DNA from: an uncultured Eubacteriales bacterium
GTDB lineage: Bacteria; Bacillota; Clostridia; Lachnospirales; Lachnospiraceae
Length of the DNA: 45,214 nt
Direction: 5' to 3'
NCBI GenBank assembly: GCA_900548855.1
Contig: URMF01000024.1
Coordinates: 1 to 45,214 of the forward strand
Shown here: piece by piece, positions 1 to 9,800 of the stretch
Numbering within the stretch: position 1 is the first letter of the stretch
How the letters are laid out: each line of letters starts with the position of its first letter
Program-made: the position numbers and the translations under genes
Notes under the pieces: generated by a model
Database searches by the model: none
Told to the model about the DNA's origin: nothing
Seen by the model: only the letters and a program-made list of their open reading frames with translations

Positions 1-2
1 CC

Positions 3-794
3 GAGGCAGCAACAGGAAGCGCTTTGACAGAGGATACCATTACAGGGGATGATGCCGCATATAAGTGTTTCCGTGCCGCATTTCCAATTGACTTTTATGG
101 CAGTTATGATTCCTTGAAGGATGTTATGAATTATGTTGCCGGATATCAGGATCGTATGACAATCAATACTCTGGAAGTAGATTTTGATGCAGAAAATAAT
201 GTATATACTGGAGCATTGGATCTTTATTGTTATTCTGTTGAGAGTTCAGAAAGACCGGAGCGTCAGATTGACTTGAATGAAGTAGAGATTGGTGTGGATA
301 ATATCTTTGATACGGATGTTCAGGCTGGAAGCTCTGGCAGTGCGGATAACAGCTTGAATAAATATAATGAGAATGATGGTGCAGCATTGGAGAATAATTA
401 TGATTTCTATGCTATGTTAAATTCTGCAACCAGTGATGTTTCTGCGAAGATTGTGGGACAGAATGGTGCAGGTAAAGAGGCAAGCATCATTTCAAATGCA
501 GATAACAGTGTGTCTACCCTGACCTTTGATTTTTATGAGAAGGATGGAAAGAATTATTGTAAATATACTCTTGACGATTCCACCTCTTATGAGGCTGAGG
601 TGACCTCTGCTGAGGACATTAAGCTCTTACTGCAGTCTTCTGCGAGAAAGAATGAGGATGATGAAGTTGGACTCCGGGTGACTATCCGCAATACGACAAG
701 CCTTCCGGTTTATGTAAAGGTAAGTGGAGATGACAGTGTATCGCCTCGTGTAAATATTGCAAGTAAGTCAGGTTCAGTTAAGGTATATAAATAG
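3..794 (+). CDS. PilO-like type IV pilus assembly protein (5' end outside window)
   Basis: The frame is open from the first bases of the window, so the gene starts upstream and only its C-terminal part (about 263 residues) is present. The segment with FYGSYDSLKDVMNYV, followed by an alternating beta-strand region ending near GVDNIF, matches the periplasmic/extracellular domain of PilO-type alignment proteins, which join PilM and PilN in the inner-membrane platform of type IV pili. A second, unrecognised beta-rich domain of about 130 residues follows and ends in KVYK. The pilin-like genes directly downstream support the call. A TTG at base 24 could start a shorter protein, but codons before it read through without a stop, so truncation by the window edge is more likely. 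The family is inferred from pattern and context only. Confidence 0.6.
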   Translation, partial: EAATGSALTEDTITGDDAAYKCFRAAFPIDFYGSYDSLKDVMNYVAGYQDRMTINTLEVDFDAENNVYTGALDLYCYSVESSERPERQIDLNEVEIGVDNIFDTDVQAGSSGSADNSLNKYNENDGAALENNYDFYAMLNSATSDVSAKIVGQNGAGKEASIISNADNSVSTLTFDFYEKDGKNYCKYTLDDSTSYEAEVTSAEDIKLLLQSSARKNEDDEVGLRVTIRNTTSLPVYVKVSGDDSVSPRVNIASKSGSVKVYK

Positions 795-811
795 ATTGGA
801 GTGATTGTTCC

Positions 812-2278
812 ATGATAAAGAAAAAAAATACTGGTTTTAGTATGGTTGAAATTTTAATATCGCTTGCAATCTTTGTATTATTGATGATGCCCATAGTTTC
901 GGGAATTATATCATCACTTAAGGCTTCTACGGCTTCCAAGGAATTGCAGTACCGTAACGAGTTTGCAGAGAATTTAATGGAACACATTAAATCCGTACCG
1001 ATTGATGATATTCAGGATGAAGAATATTATGTTAAGCATGGTACAACCACGGGAACCTTTACAGCAGAGACTCCCGTGATTACAAATCATCCGGTGACAG
1101 GAAGTACGGAGGTTGTTAAGCAGACAGAATTTGCCATCACTGGAAAAACCCAGATAGGTACCCAGAAAACAAGCTATGCATATAGAGTGGAAGTGGATAA
1201 TGGGTATTACGTGGATAAAAAGGTGAATGATGTTAATTTCCTGGACCCGAATAATTTAGCGTTAGGTGTAGTTGAGGATATTGATTATAATAAGGTTGCA
1301 TTAATTGATGGAACAATCTTGAATTATGATACAGCAGCAGCCAAATCTTTTAAGACAAAAAAGCTTCAGGTGTTAAAGGAAACGGATGAAACGGGATACC
1401 GTCAGCAGATTGAGGGTACCGGTGTTGACCTGTTTGCAGGCGACACCGCTTCCCGGCTGACAACAATTGAGGTATCCGGGAGCGAGACAAAGGGATATAC
1501 GGTTAAATGCCTGCTGGATTATATAGATGACAATAGAATGCTGGGGACAGATAATTATATCCAATATGTTCCCTATGCAAAGACCTTTGATAAGGAATTG
1601 CCTAACATTTATCTGATGTACAATCCATGCTACTATAATACGGATTATTCTTCGGATGATTATATTATGGTGGATACCAGTGGGCTGGAGGATACAACAG
1701 ATGTCAATATTTTTTTGGTAGAGATTGCAAAACAATATTCCGATAATATTATAAATTCCGGTATGCTGGGGGCGGAGGAGGAAGGAAAGATTCTCTATAA
1801 CGAAACTACATTCAATGGCGGTGAAAGGGAAAATGTGAAAATCCATATGGTAGCTGCCCAGAAGGGAACAACAGATTTAAGCAACATTCATGTCTATCAT
1901 AATATTGGAGATAATGAAGACGGAGTGGGTAATCCGAAGCGCAATGAAAAATCGGCTATTGGTAATTTCTGGTATAAATTAAATTCAGCAATAACAGAGG
2001 ATGAGAGAAACAATGGTGTGAATCCGGCAGTGGACAGCAAGCTGAATTTGTTCAAAGATAAGTTGAATGAAGGGGTGGCGGGCGCAAAGATGGGTATTAT
2101 ACCATTGGTTTCCGGAGTTAGCGGAGATGCGGAGGTTGCCCCTCTAAATGCGGCGACAGAGGAGAACAGAAGCCTTTATCAGGTAAAGATATGGCTTAAG
2201 GAGGAATCTGAGGGTCCAATTGACACTAGCGTAGACCTACCGATACTTCAGGGAACGAAGGGAGGCAATGAGACTTGA
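812..2278 (+). CDS. Type IV pilin-like prepilin, PilV-like minor pseudopilin
   Basis: The 488-residue protein begins with a short basic leader and a class III prepilin signal: KKKNTGFSMVEILISLAIF has the Gly/Phe cleavage junction and Glu at +5, followed by a hydrophobic helix to about residue 33. A prepilin peptidase would cut after the Gly and the mature protein would be extracted into a pilus or pseudopilus. The large remainder is unrecognised, polar and probably extracellular, much longer than usual 120-200-residue minor pilins. A GGAGTG ribosome binding site lies 9 bases before the ATG. The stop codon overlaps the next gene (TGATG), implying translational coupling. PilV-like is chosen from the FSMVEILIS N-terminus; other minor pilin classes are possible. 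Confidence 0.72.
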   Translation: MIKKKNTGFSMVEILISLAIFVLLMMPIVSGIISSLKASTASKELQYRNEFAENLMEHIKSVPIDDIQDEEYYVKHGTTTGTFTAETPVITNHPVTGSTEVVKQTEFAITGKTQIGTQKTSYAYRVEVDNGYYVDKKVNDVNFLDPNNLALGVVEDIDYNKVALIDGTILNYDTAAAKSFKTKKLQVLKETDETGYRQQIEGTGVDLFAGDTASRLTTIEVSGSETKGYTVKCLLDYIDDNRMLGTDNYIQYVPYAKTFDKELPNIYLMYNPCYYNTDYSSDDYIMVDTSGLEDTTDVNIFLVEIAKQYSDNIINSGMLGAEEEGKILYNETTFNGGERENVKIHMVAAQKGTTDLSNIHVYHNIGDNEDGVGNPKRNEKSAIGNFWYKLNSAITEDERNNGVNPAVDSKLNLFKDKLNEGVAGAKMGIIPLVSGVSGDAEVAPLNAATEENRSLYQVKIWLKEESEGPIDTSVDLPILQGTKGGNET

Positions 2279-5208
2279 TGAAGAGAAAGAAGAGAAAGCA
2301 AAAAAATCAAGGTAATAGTTTCATAATGGTTGTTGCAACCGTTTCTTTCCTTGCGGTTCTAGTGGCGGCGATTCTGGTTGCTGTGGCATTGTGTTATCGC
2401 TTAAAGGCATATGATATTAATGCCAGAGATAATTTTTATTATCTGGAACAGGCGATGGATGAGATTTATGCCGGCGTTGGTGGAGATTCCATGCAGCTGC
2501 TGAATCAGGCGTATGATGAGACGCTGGAGGTTATGGTTTATTATGATACGGCGACAAAGTCCTATGTTACAATGGATAATGACCAGGCCAATAAAATAAT
2601 GAAGGAAACCTATATGACTCTGGTAAAAAAAGATACCAGATATAATAATTCAGCAAATGTCAAGGCACGCCTTGAAGAGTTTCTGAGTTATCCTTATGAT
2701 GATTCTACAACAGATGGGCAGGAGGGTGTCCAGCTCTCCGTCGGCAATGTTCTTAAAAATACGGATGATGTAACGGTCTGCAATCTTGTGTTAAAGCGGG
2801 AAGCAAAATACAGTACCGTAAATGCCCGGTCAAGAAAGGATTCGGAAGCAAATGGAAAGACTGTTGGTGCAGCCGATACCTTTATTCAGTCCATTACAAC
2901 GGATTTGGTAATCGGAAAACCGGAGTTTGATGTTAACTTTAATAATATTTCTTCGGATTTGAGCGATTTGTATGGCTTTTCCATGATTAGTGATATGGGA
3001 ATTGAAATTACCGGAAAAGAAGGCAAGTCTGCTCTGGGTAATAAGGTAAACATTACCGGTAATGTATATGCAGCCTCTGATTTTTACAATAAGAGCTATA
3101 ATGAAGACCCGGGCGAGCTTAAGACTGTAAATGATGTGGGGACAACGGTTGAAAAGGAACAGATTCAGAAGGTTACTTCTTATAAGGATGATGAACTGCA
3201 AAACTGTAATGGTCTCACTACAAAGAGCATGTATTCCGGTCTGTATGTGGATGGCGCAACTGTGGTGATGGCGTCTGACCGGATTATCGTTCCCGGTACG
3301 ATTGCCGCACTGAATTGTGCAGATATCACGATTTCCAATATAGCCAATTCCTCAGTAGATTATGCAGATATCTGGGTGGATGGAATTGTTCTGGATGGCT
3401 ATGCCTTAAAGCAGAATACAGAGGGAACAAGATTGAAGGGTGCTTCTCTTAATATGAAGGCCCGGGCATATGTATATGATGATTTAGAGGTAAATGCGAA
3501 TTCCTCCAGTGTGTTGTTAAATGGTCAATATTACGGATATAATTATGCATCCACAGACAACCGTACATACACCGATGCTTCTATTCAGAAGGGAATGCGT
3601 AAATTTACCAAGGATACAGTTGATGGTATTACAGACGGACAGGGAATAGAAGGTCAGGCACATTATAATAGTAGTGCAATTATTCTAAATGGTGAGAATA
3701 CCACACTGGATTTCTCACTGGTCAGTGCATTGTATGTAGCAGGACAGTCCTATATTGAGGTATCAAAAGATATAAAGGAATCAAAAACTACAGAGACGGT
3801 GAGCTATACGGTTAAAAATGGTGAAGTGACACAGGCAATGACCGACGAGGTAAAGAACAAAAACTATTCCTATCCGACAACCAGCACAAATAACGGTGAA
3901 GCAACCGATTATTATACGACGGATGATAATAAGGCAGCAACGGCAATACAGGATTATCGTACCGGTGAAGCAATTTCTATCAAGAGTAACCAGCTTGCGT
4001 ATATTCCTAGCTGGGCGGTACATGATGAGGAGGATGGACTTTACTTGAGCATGCCGGAGCGCTTGCGGCAGATTGATGCGTATAAGGGCATTTGGTCTAA
4101 CTTTAACAGGATACCGGTTATTAAGACTGTTATTTCCGGTAAATCATATTACTTCCTGGATTTTTCAAAATCAGACTTAAAAAACAGTGACGTTATGAAT
4201 GAGTTTATTGCAGATTATGCTGCACTCTTTGATGAATCTACGAAGACGGAAGAAGATGGAATGACAACCGGTGAGGCATACGGACTGGTGAATATTACGG
4301 ATTATGATTATTTCCAGGTTGAGATGCTGAAGGTGAGTGAAGAGACAGAAGCGGATGCATATAAAAATATATACACCAATTCTGCAATTACAACAAAGGT
4401 GGATGATACTTTTACTATTGTTGCAAGCAGTCATAACAGAGAGCCACTGCTTCAGGCAGTTGCAAATATTAACGCTGCAATTCAGGAAGGTAATAATGTT
4501 ACTCCGGAGTTAGGTACCGGAGGCTCAGGCACGGTATTGGCAGCTAATGTTTCATCAAAATTACAGGATCAGTACAAAGAAATGAAATGGCTGCTTACAA
4601 ATTCCAGTACAAGTGGTGATTTTGTGACAGAGGCTCATACCTTGAAGGAGGAAGTGATTACACCGATTAATCATTATTTTGATTATAGTCTTGTGAATTC
4701 TGCAAACAGCAAATACTGTGCACTGGAATGCGGTTATGGTGTATGGATTTCAGATGGAGATGTGGAAATTGGAGCACAGACCTTTAAAATTGGCTCAGAT
4801 AGCGGAACCTATACGACATCCTTTAAAGGCGGAAAAGTACGAGGTATTGTCATTGCAAAGGGTGATGTGACCTTCACAGATGATGTAAATGAATTTGAGG
4901 GCTTAATCGTAACAGGTGGTAAGATTATCGTTGATAATTTTGATAAAATTAACGGTAAAAACACAATGAGCTTCCTTGCCAATGAAGAGGTTGTTAAGAC
5001 GGTTCTCCGTGAGTGTGATGCTTCCAGAGGGGCGAGCAGCAAGAATAAGAATTTTGGTTTTGTGTGTGATATGTTCCGCTTGTTTGAATCCCAGTATGTT
5101 GCTCCGGATGAATCTGGTGATACACCAATTGAATCTATGAAGAGTATAAGCGCTGTCCAGTTTGAGGATATTCTTTCCTTCCGCAACTGGAAGAAGAATG
5201 TAGATTAG
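2278..5208 (+). CDS. Large PilX/GspK-like minor pseudopilin
   Basis: About 976 residues. The N-terminus is strongly basic (KRKKRKQKNQGNSF) and runs into one hydrophobic helix (residues about 17-41). The Gly-Asn-Ser-Phe junction resembles a prepilin site, but the Glu at +5 is absent, as is usual for GspK/PilX tip pseudopilins. The body is a long Asn/Asp/Thr/Gly-rich surface domain; the C-terminal quarter has a repeated strand pattern (GKVRGIVIAKGDVTF ... FEGLIVTGGKI) suggesting a beta-solenoid patch. Family tip proteins are normally 200-350 residues, so this one is about three times longer. The ATG overlaps the previous stop; a TTG three bases earlier (2275) is an alternative start, and a GGAGG lies at 2261-2265. 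The assignment rests on the N-terminus and the neighbours. Confidence 0.65.
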   Translation: MKRKKRKQKNQGNSFIMVVATVSFLAVLVAAILVAVALCYRLKAYDINARDNFYYLEQAMDEIYAGVGGDSMQLLNQAYDETLEVMVYYDTATKSYVTMDNDQANKIMKETYMTLVKKDTRYNNSANVKARLEEFLSYPYDDSTTDGQEGVQLSVGNVLKNTDDVTVCNLVLKREAKYSTVNARSRKDSEANGKTVGAADTFIQSITTDLVIGKPEFDVNFNNISSDLSDLYGFSMISDMGIEITGKEGKSALGNKVNITGNVYAASDFYNKSYNEDPGELKTVNDVGTTVEKEQIQKVTSYKDDELQNCNGLTTKSMYSGLYVDGATVVMASDRIIVPGTIAALNCADITISNIANSSVDYADIWVDGIVLDGYALKQNTEGTRLKGASLNMKARAYVYDDLEVNANSSSVLLNGQYYGYNYASTDNRTYTDASIQKGMRKFTKDTVDGITDGQGIEGQAHYNSSAIILNGENTTLDFSLVSALYVAGQSYIEVSKDIKESKTTETVSYTVKNGEVTQAMTDEVKNKNYSYPTTSTNNGEATDYYTTDDNKAATAIQDYRTGEAISIKSNQLAYIPSWAVHDEEDGLYLSMPERLRQIDAYKGIWSNFNRIPVIKTVISGKSYYFLDFSKSDLKNSDVMNEFIADYAALFDESTKTEEDGMTTGEAYGLVNITDYDYFQVEMLKVSEETEADAYKNIYTNSAITTKVDDTFTIVASSHNREPLLQAVANINAAIQEGNNVTPELGTGGSGTVLAANVSSKLQDQYKEMKWLLTNSSTSGDFVTEAHTLKEEVITPINHYFDYSLVNSANSKYCALECGYGVWISDGDVEIGAQTFKIGSDSGTYTTSFKGGKVRGIVIAKGDVTFTDDVNEFEGLIVTGGKIIVDNFDKINGKNTMSFLANEEVVKTVLRECDASRGASSKNKNFGFVCDMFRLFESQYVAPDESGDTPIESMKSISAVQFEDILSFRNWKKNVD

Positions 5209-5223
5209 GTGGTGATGGATGGT

Positions 5224-5799
5224 ATGAAGAAAAATCATGGATACACCTTAATTGAAATGATTATAGTTATAGCGATTATAGTAATAATATCAGGGATGTC
5301 CTTTGTGACAATTGGAATTATCAAACAGGCAAAGTGCAATTCTGCAGCGACCACTCTGAGTAATCAGATAGGAAGTCTGCTGGTGAAGACAAGGGCGTTG
5401 TCAGAGGCGAAGAAGTCTGCAACAGATCCGAAGAAATCGCCATTGTGTATGAAAATACAGTATAATGACAGTGCTGTTACCTTTGCGGATGGAACCTTTG
5501 CCAGAGCAGGTTCTTATTCCCTGATACTTGGCTACGACAACGGAACAACATTTGTGGAGAAGACGGCGGATACCGTTGAGGCAACGTTGCCCAATATTAT
5601 TACGATAAATTATACATCTACAGATAAGAAAAGCTGCAGTATTACAGGTCTGGACACTTCAAAAAATATGATAATAGAATTTAACAAATCAAACGGTTCA
5701 GTCCGTTACGGGGCAGGTACCTATGAGATTGTGTATGATGGCAATGTGGTGGCTACGGTATATCTGGATGCGGATACGGGCAACCATTATGTGAAGTAG
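5224..5799 (+). CDS. Type IV pilin-like prepilin, GspH/FimT-like
   Basis: A 191-residue protein with a textbook prepilin leader: MKKNHGYTLIEMIIVIAIIV, where cleavage after Gly6 leaves Tyr at +1 and Glu at +5, followed by a hydrophobic helix to about residue 30. The small C-terminal globular part is the size expected of GspH/FimT minor pilins. Such proteins prime or form part of the pilus/pseudopilus. The reading frame is open from GTG 5209 just after the previous stop, but AGGTGG at 5207-5212 is best placed for ATG 5224, and this gives the normal six-residue leader. ATG 5215 is the alternative. The gene sits between two other pseudopilin genes in what is clearly one operon. Confidence 0.78.
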   Translation: MKKNHGYTLIEMIIVIAIIVIISGMSFVTIGIIKQAKCNSAATTLSNQIGSLLVKTRALSEAKKSATDPKKSPLCMKIQYNDSAVTFADGTFARAGSYSLILGYDNGTTFVEKTADTVEATLPNIITINYTSTDKKSCSITGLDTSKNMIIEFNKSNGSVRYGAGTYEIVYDGNVVATVYLDADTGNHYVK

Positions 5800-5812
5800 G
5801 GAGGTGGAGCCA

Positions 5813-6796
5813 GTGCAGGAACAAATGAATAAAAACAGAGGCTTCACGCTTGTTGAGCTTTTAATCAGTATGGCATTGCTCTCGATTATCATGTTGATGG
5901 TTACCCAGTTTATGAGTTCAACATCGGCAGCAGAGAAGAAGACCAAGCAGAATCTGAAGGTTCAGGAAGAAGCCAACGAGGTTATGACAAATTTGGCTGA
6001 CAGCCTGATGCAGGCGAATTATATTTGTGTGAGTCCTTCCGATGACAGTACATATCTGTTGGAGAAGACAAGTGGAAGCCGGACAGAATCTCTTAGCCCA
6101 ACGGCAATCGATACCCTGACCACGGATAAAAAAGGGAAGATTGATTTTCGACTGGTGTCGGATAACTATGGGAACTATGTGAAACCGGCTACAGCGACGG
6201 ATGAGCGGAAGGTCATCATTGATATGGATACATATCAGCTGCTGGGAGAAAAGAAGGATACATTCTATCCCTTACCCGGGGATTTGGAATCACCTCCTGT
6301 TGATGTTCGTTCTTTCCGGGTGTTAAAACAGGAGGTAGGCGGAACGGAAACATATGTGTATATACAGCCGGCATATATCTATGCAGAATATACGGTTTCC
6401 GGGACAAATCCAGACGGAACCGATTATGAAAACCTGTGTAATGTGATTTACCGTTTTAAATACACTACGGATGGTGGCAGTATATATATGTACCGTTCAT
6501 CGGAGGATACTGACTTAGGCAAGGATACAACAGAAAGGTTCAATGCGGCAAAATACAATGTAGATAGATTATCCGGTGACACCGGGCGTCTGACAAAGAA
6601 CCTAACGGATTTTTACCTGTCGGCAGATGCAGAGGGAAACGCTTTATTGGCAGATGTATTATTCGAGATAAATGGTTATAAATTCAATTCGGCAGATACG
6701 ATTAATTTTAGAAACTCGCAGGTATTAACGGTGCGGCCACAGAATACTTATAAAAAAGCAGGTTCAGGTAGCAGCGGCGGTGGAGCAACACCGTAA
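5813..6796 (+). CDS. Type IV pilin-like prepilin, PilW-like
   Basis: A 327-residue protein with the class III signal NKNRGFTLVELLISMALL (cleavage after Gly, Glu at +5) and a hydrophobic helix of about 22 residues. The rest is a soluble extracellular domain ending in a Gly/Ser-rich tail (GSGSSGGGATP). PilW/GspJ-type minor pilins have this length and N-terminus. The GGGAGG at 5799-5804 is eight bases before GTG 5813, so that GTG is preferred over GTG 5804 (on the ribosome binding site) and ATG 5825 (too far). The gene follows the previous stop by 13 bases and lies 29 bases before the giant DUF5057 gene, supporting one transcript. Confidence 0.74.
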   Translation: MQEQMNKNRGFTLVELLISMALLSIIMLMVTQFMSSTSAAEKKTKQNLKVQEEANEVMTNLADSLMQANYICVSPSDDSTYLLEKTSGSRTESLSPTAIDTLTTDKKGKIDFRLVSDNYGNYVKPATATDERKVIIDMDTYQLLGEKKDTFYPLPGDLESPPVDVRSFRVLKQEVGGTETYVYIQPAYIYAEYTVSGTNPDGTDYENLCNVIYRFKYTTDGGSIYMYRSSEDTDLGKDTTERFNAAKYNVDRLSGDTGRLTKNLTDFYLSADAEGNALLADVLFEINGYKFNSADTINFRNSQVLTVRPQNTYKKAGSGSSGGGATP

Positions 6797-6825
6797 TAGA
6801 ATTAAGGAAGAAAGGGAGAAGAAAA

Positions 6826-9800
6826 ATGTCAAAGAAAAAAATTATTGCAATGGTATCATTTTTGGCAGTTGCGATTATATCAGCCTCTATAATTTCTTAT
6901 TCTATTGCTACTTCCGGAAAAAGTGATAAGATAAGTTCTGATTTGACAAGGCGGGGAGCAACGATTGAAGCCGATTACACAAGTAATATTGACTTGATTA
7001 TTCAGAATTCTAATAAGAGTACAGGTGCGGAGAACTATAATATTGTTGAAATTATTCCGTCTTCTGCATCCGCTTCTGATTTGGGCAGTTATATAACAAG
7101 CGGTTCTTTTAAGAAATACGTTGTGGATGCCAACAGTGATACAGACCCAAAGGGTGTCATGAAGAGTGGTAAAATTAAATTAGACACCATTAAGGTTACA
7201 GGCGGCACAAGTCTGGATGAGAATATCAACTCTAATATTACAGGGGAAGCATCTTCTATCCGTGAGATATTGGACAATGCAGATTTAATTTATATCAGCA
7301 GCCCTAGTTATACGGCGTATGATGGAAATATGAGTGAAGATATATATAATTATCTTCATACATATTCTTTGGGAAAGAACAAACCGGTTATCATGGATTA
7401 TGTTACGAAGAATAACGGCGGAACTATTACAGGGAGTACGAAGTATAGTGATTTGATTAATGTTATTTCCAATAACCATATCCGTTTTAAGACCTTTGCC
7501 TGGGAACAGGGTGTCAGTGCAGAGGATTTCTTTAAGAGAAATGGTTCTTACTATGTAAAATATAATACAAATCTGAATACTGCTAACGGTAAGGTGCTGG
7601 TGGTTACTTCAAATCAGAATGAGGCTGGCTCCATGTATGATAAGATGAGCTCAGGGAATGAGAGCACATTGATTTCCACAGCATATTATGGAAATGGCAA
7701 ACCGAATAAATGGGAATATACCTTCCGGACACCGAATAATCTGACAGCAGATGAGGTGGCAGGTTACGATTTTGTTCTTTTGGAAAACAACATAATGAAT
7801 GAGACAGTGGATGCTTCTGTTTATGCAGCGTTAAAGACATTATCGGAAAGCGGTAAATACATTCTATATGATTATCGGAGCAGCGGCTCTGGTGGTTCCG
7901 GTGACACTCCGGATACACCATCCAATAATTACTTAAAGTTAATGGAACTGCTGATAAGCAACAAGGGAGTGTCCAAATATTCCCATGTACTTTCTACATC
8001 CTATGGTTTCTTTACTTCACTGAATAATGCAGGAGAAGCTGGAACAGATGGTGCAAAGACAATTGCAGATATCATTAATGCCGGGGATTACCGGGGAAGC
8101 GGAACCAATGGTTCCAATGGTAAGGTGTTCCGGGTTCTGGAACTGCAGCCGTGTTATCCGCTTGATACCCAGCTGGCAGAGAGTCGGAGTGATTATTATA
8201 CAAGTCCGGCTGAGGTAATGTTCGGTGTGACAAAGGATGAGGTGGAAGACGGTACAGAGTATTATGATTTTGATTTGTCCCGGGCAAAGATAGCCTATGC
8301 TACCGGATTGTCCTATAACCAGATTCAGGTTGACCAGATGTCCACCAGTGAGTTTATTTCCAAAAAGGATGTGGTATTGGAAACCTATGATTTGGTGTAT
8401 ATCGGTGGGGATACAAGTGCACTGACGCCGGGTATGGATAAGAAGCTTTTAGGATGGATAACCGGTGAGCCGGCATTGGAGGTACTGACCTCCTTTGACA
8501 TGTTTACCCATACCGGTCAGTTAGTTACGCTTAGGACCGCCCCTACTTATAATGGGAACATGACTGAAAAGGTGAGTAATACGCCGGGTCAGACAACAGC
8601 GGATGCATATGGCACGATTTATATTGGTGGTAAGAAACAGACTACGGTTACCGAGTATAACGGAAATGATATTAACAATATCAAATATGAGGAACTGAAG
8701 GAGTATGTCAGCAAGGGCATGCCAGTGATTGTAGAACAGCGGGTGAAAGAAGCCTTTGAGGAGTCCAAGGAAAAAGAGGGAAGCCGCCTGGAGCAGTTGG
8801 CTTTGCGGAAAATCGACCCGGATTCCTGGATGTATAAGCTGTTGGACTACATTTGTGATTCAAAGGGTGGCAGCAATGTTGTCTGGGGATTGGATACTGT
8901 CAATAATGAAGTGACCTTAGAAGAAGGTAATGCAGATCGGAAATATGGTAATACTTTAGGTTCTGCACTTACGGTATTTGACACAAAGATTAATGACCGT
9001 ATTGTCGCCGTTATCAATTCTTCGGCGGTTCGTCCGTCCTTAACGGTAACAAGCTCACCGAAGGAGTATTCTGAGGGCAATCCAAATTCTTACAATAGTT
9101 TGGAGGATGGATTTAAGATTACTGCATATGCAAAGCCGGCAACAGAATCAAATGGCAACAAGTTTGAGTTATCACTTTATATTGATGTAGATGGCAATGG
9201 TGTATTTTCAGAGGGTGCGATTTCCGGTTCTGGTGAGTGTGCACAGACAAAGGAATATACTTATAGTGAAAAGACAGATGCAGATGGCAATGTGATACCG
9301 TCTACGGTAACGCTACAGTACAATGATATAGATGAAGACTTCTATGGAATAATAAGCTGGAAGGTGGTTGCCAAGGATGTAGATACCGGTCTGGTTTCTT
9401 CGGTTACCGGTTATGCATATTATGAAAGAGATGAGGATGCAGAGAAGAAGGAGGTTGAAATCCTTCAAATCATGCCAAGAACCCAATCTGTGAAAAATAC
9501 ATATGAGACGGCAATTAAGAATAATGTTGCATGTCAAACAATGGAGAATGACGGACATTCCCTTTATCTGTGTACGGAATGCCAGTTAAATATGTACCGT
9601 GCAAAATACAATATTCTGAATAACGGTACCGTTGGACGAAATACAATCAGTACAGTGAGTGAGTATCAGGGAATTGATATGGGTCTCCATGAGCACAAGT
9701 TTGGTATTGTCAAATTTGATTCTGTAAAACAGGATGAGGACTGGGAGTCTAATCTTGCAGATTCTCTGATTGGTGAGAACGGTGACTACAATATTGATGT

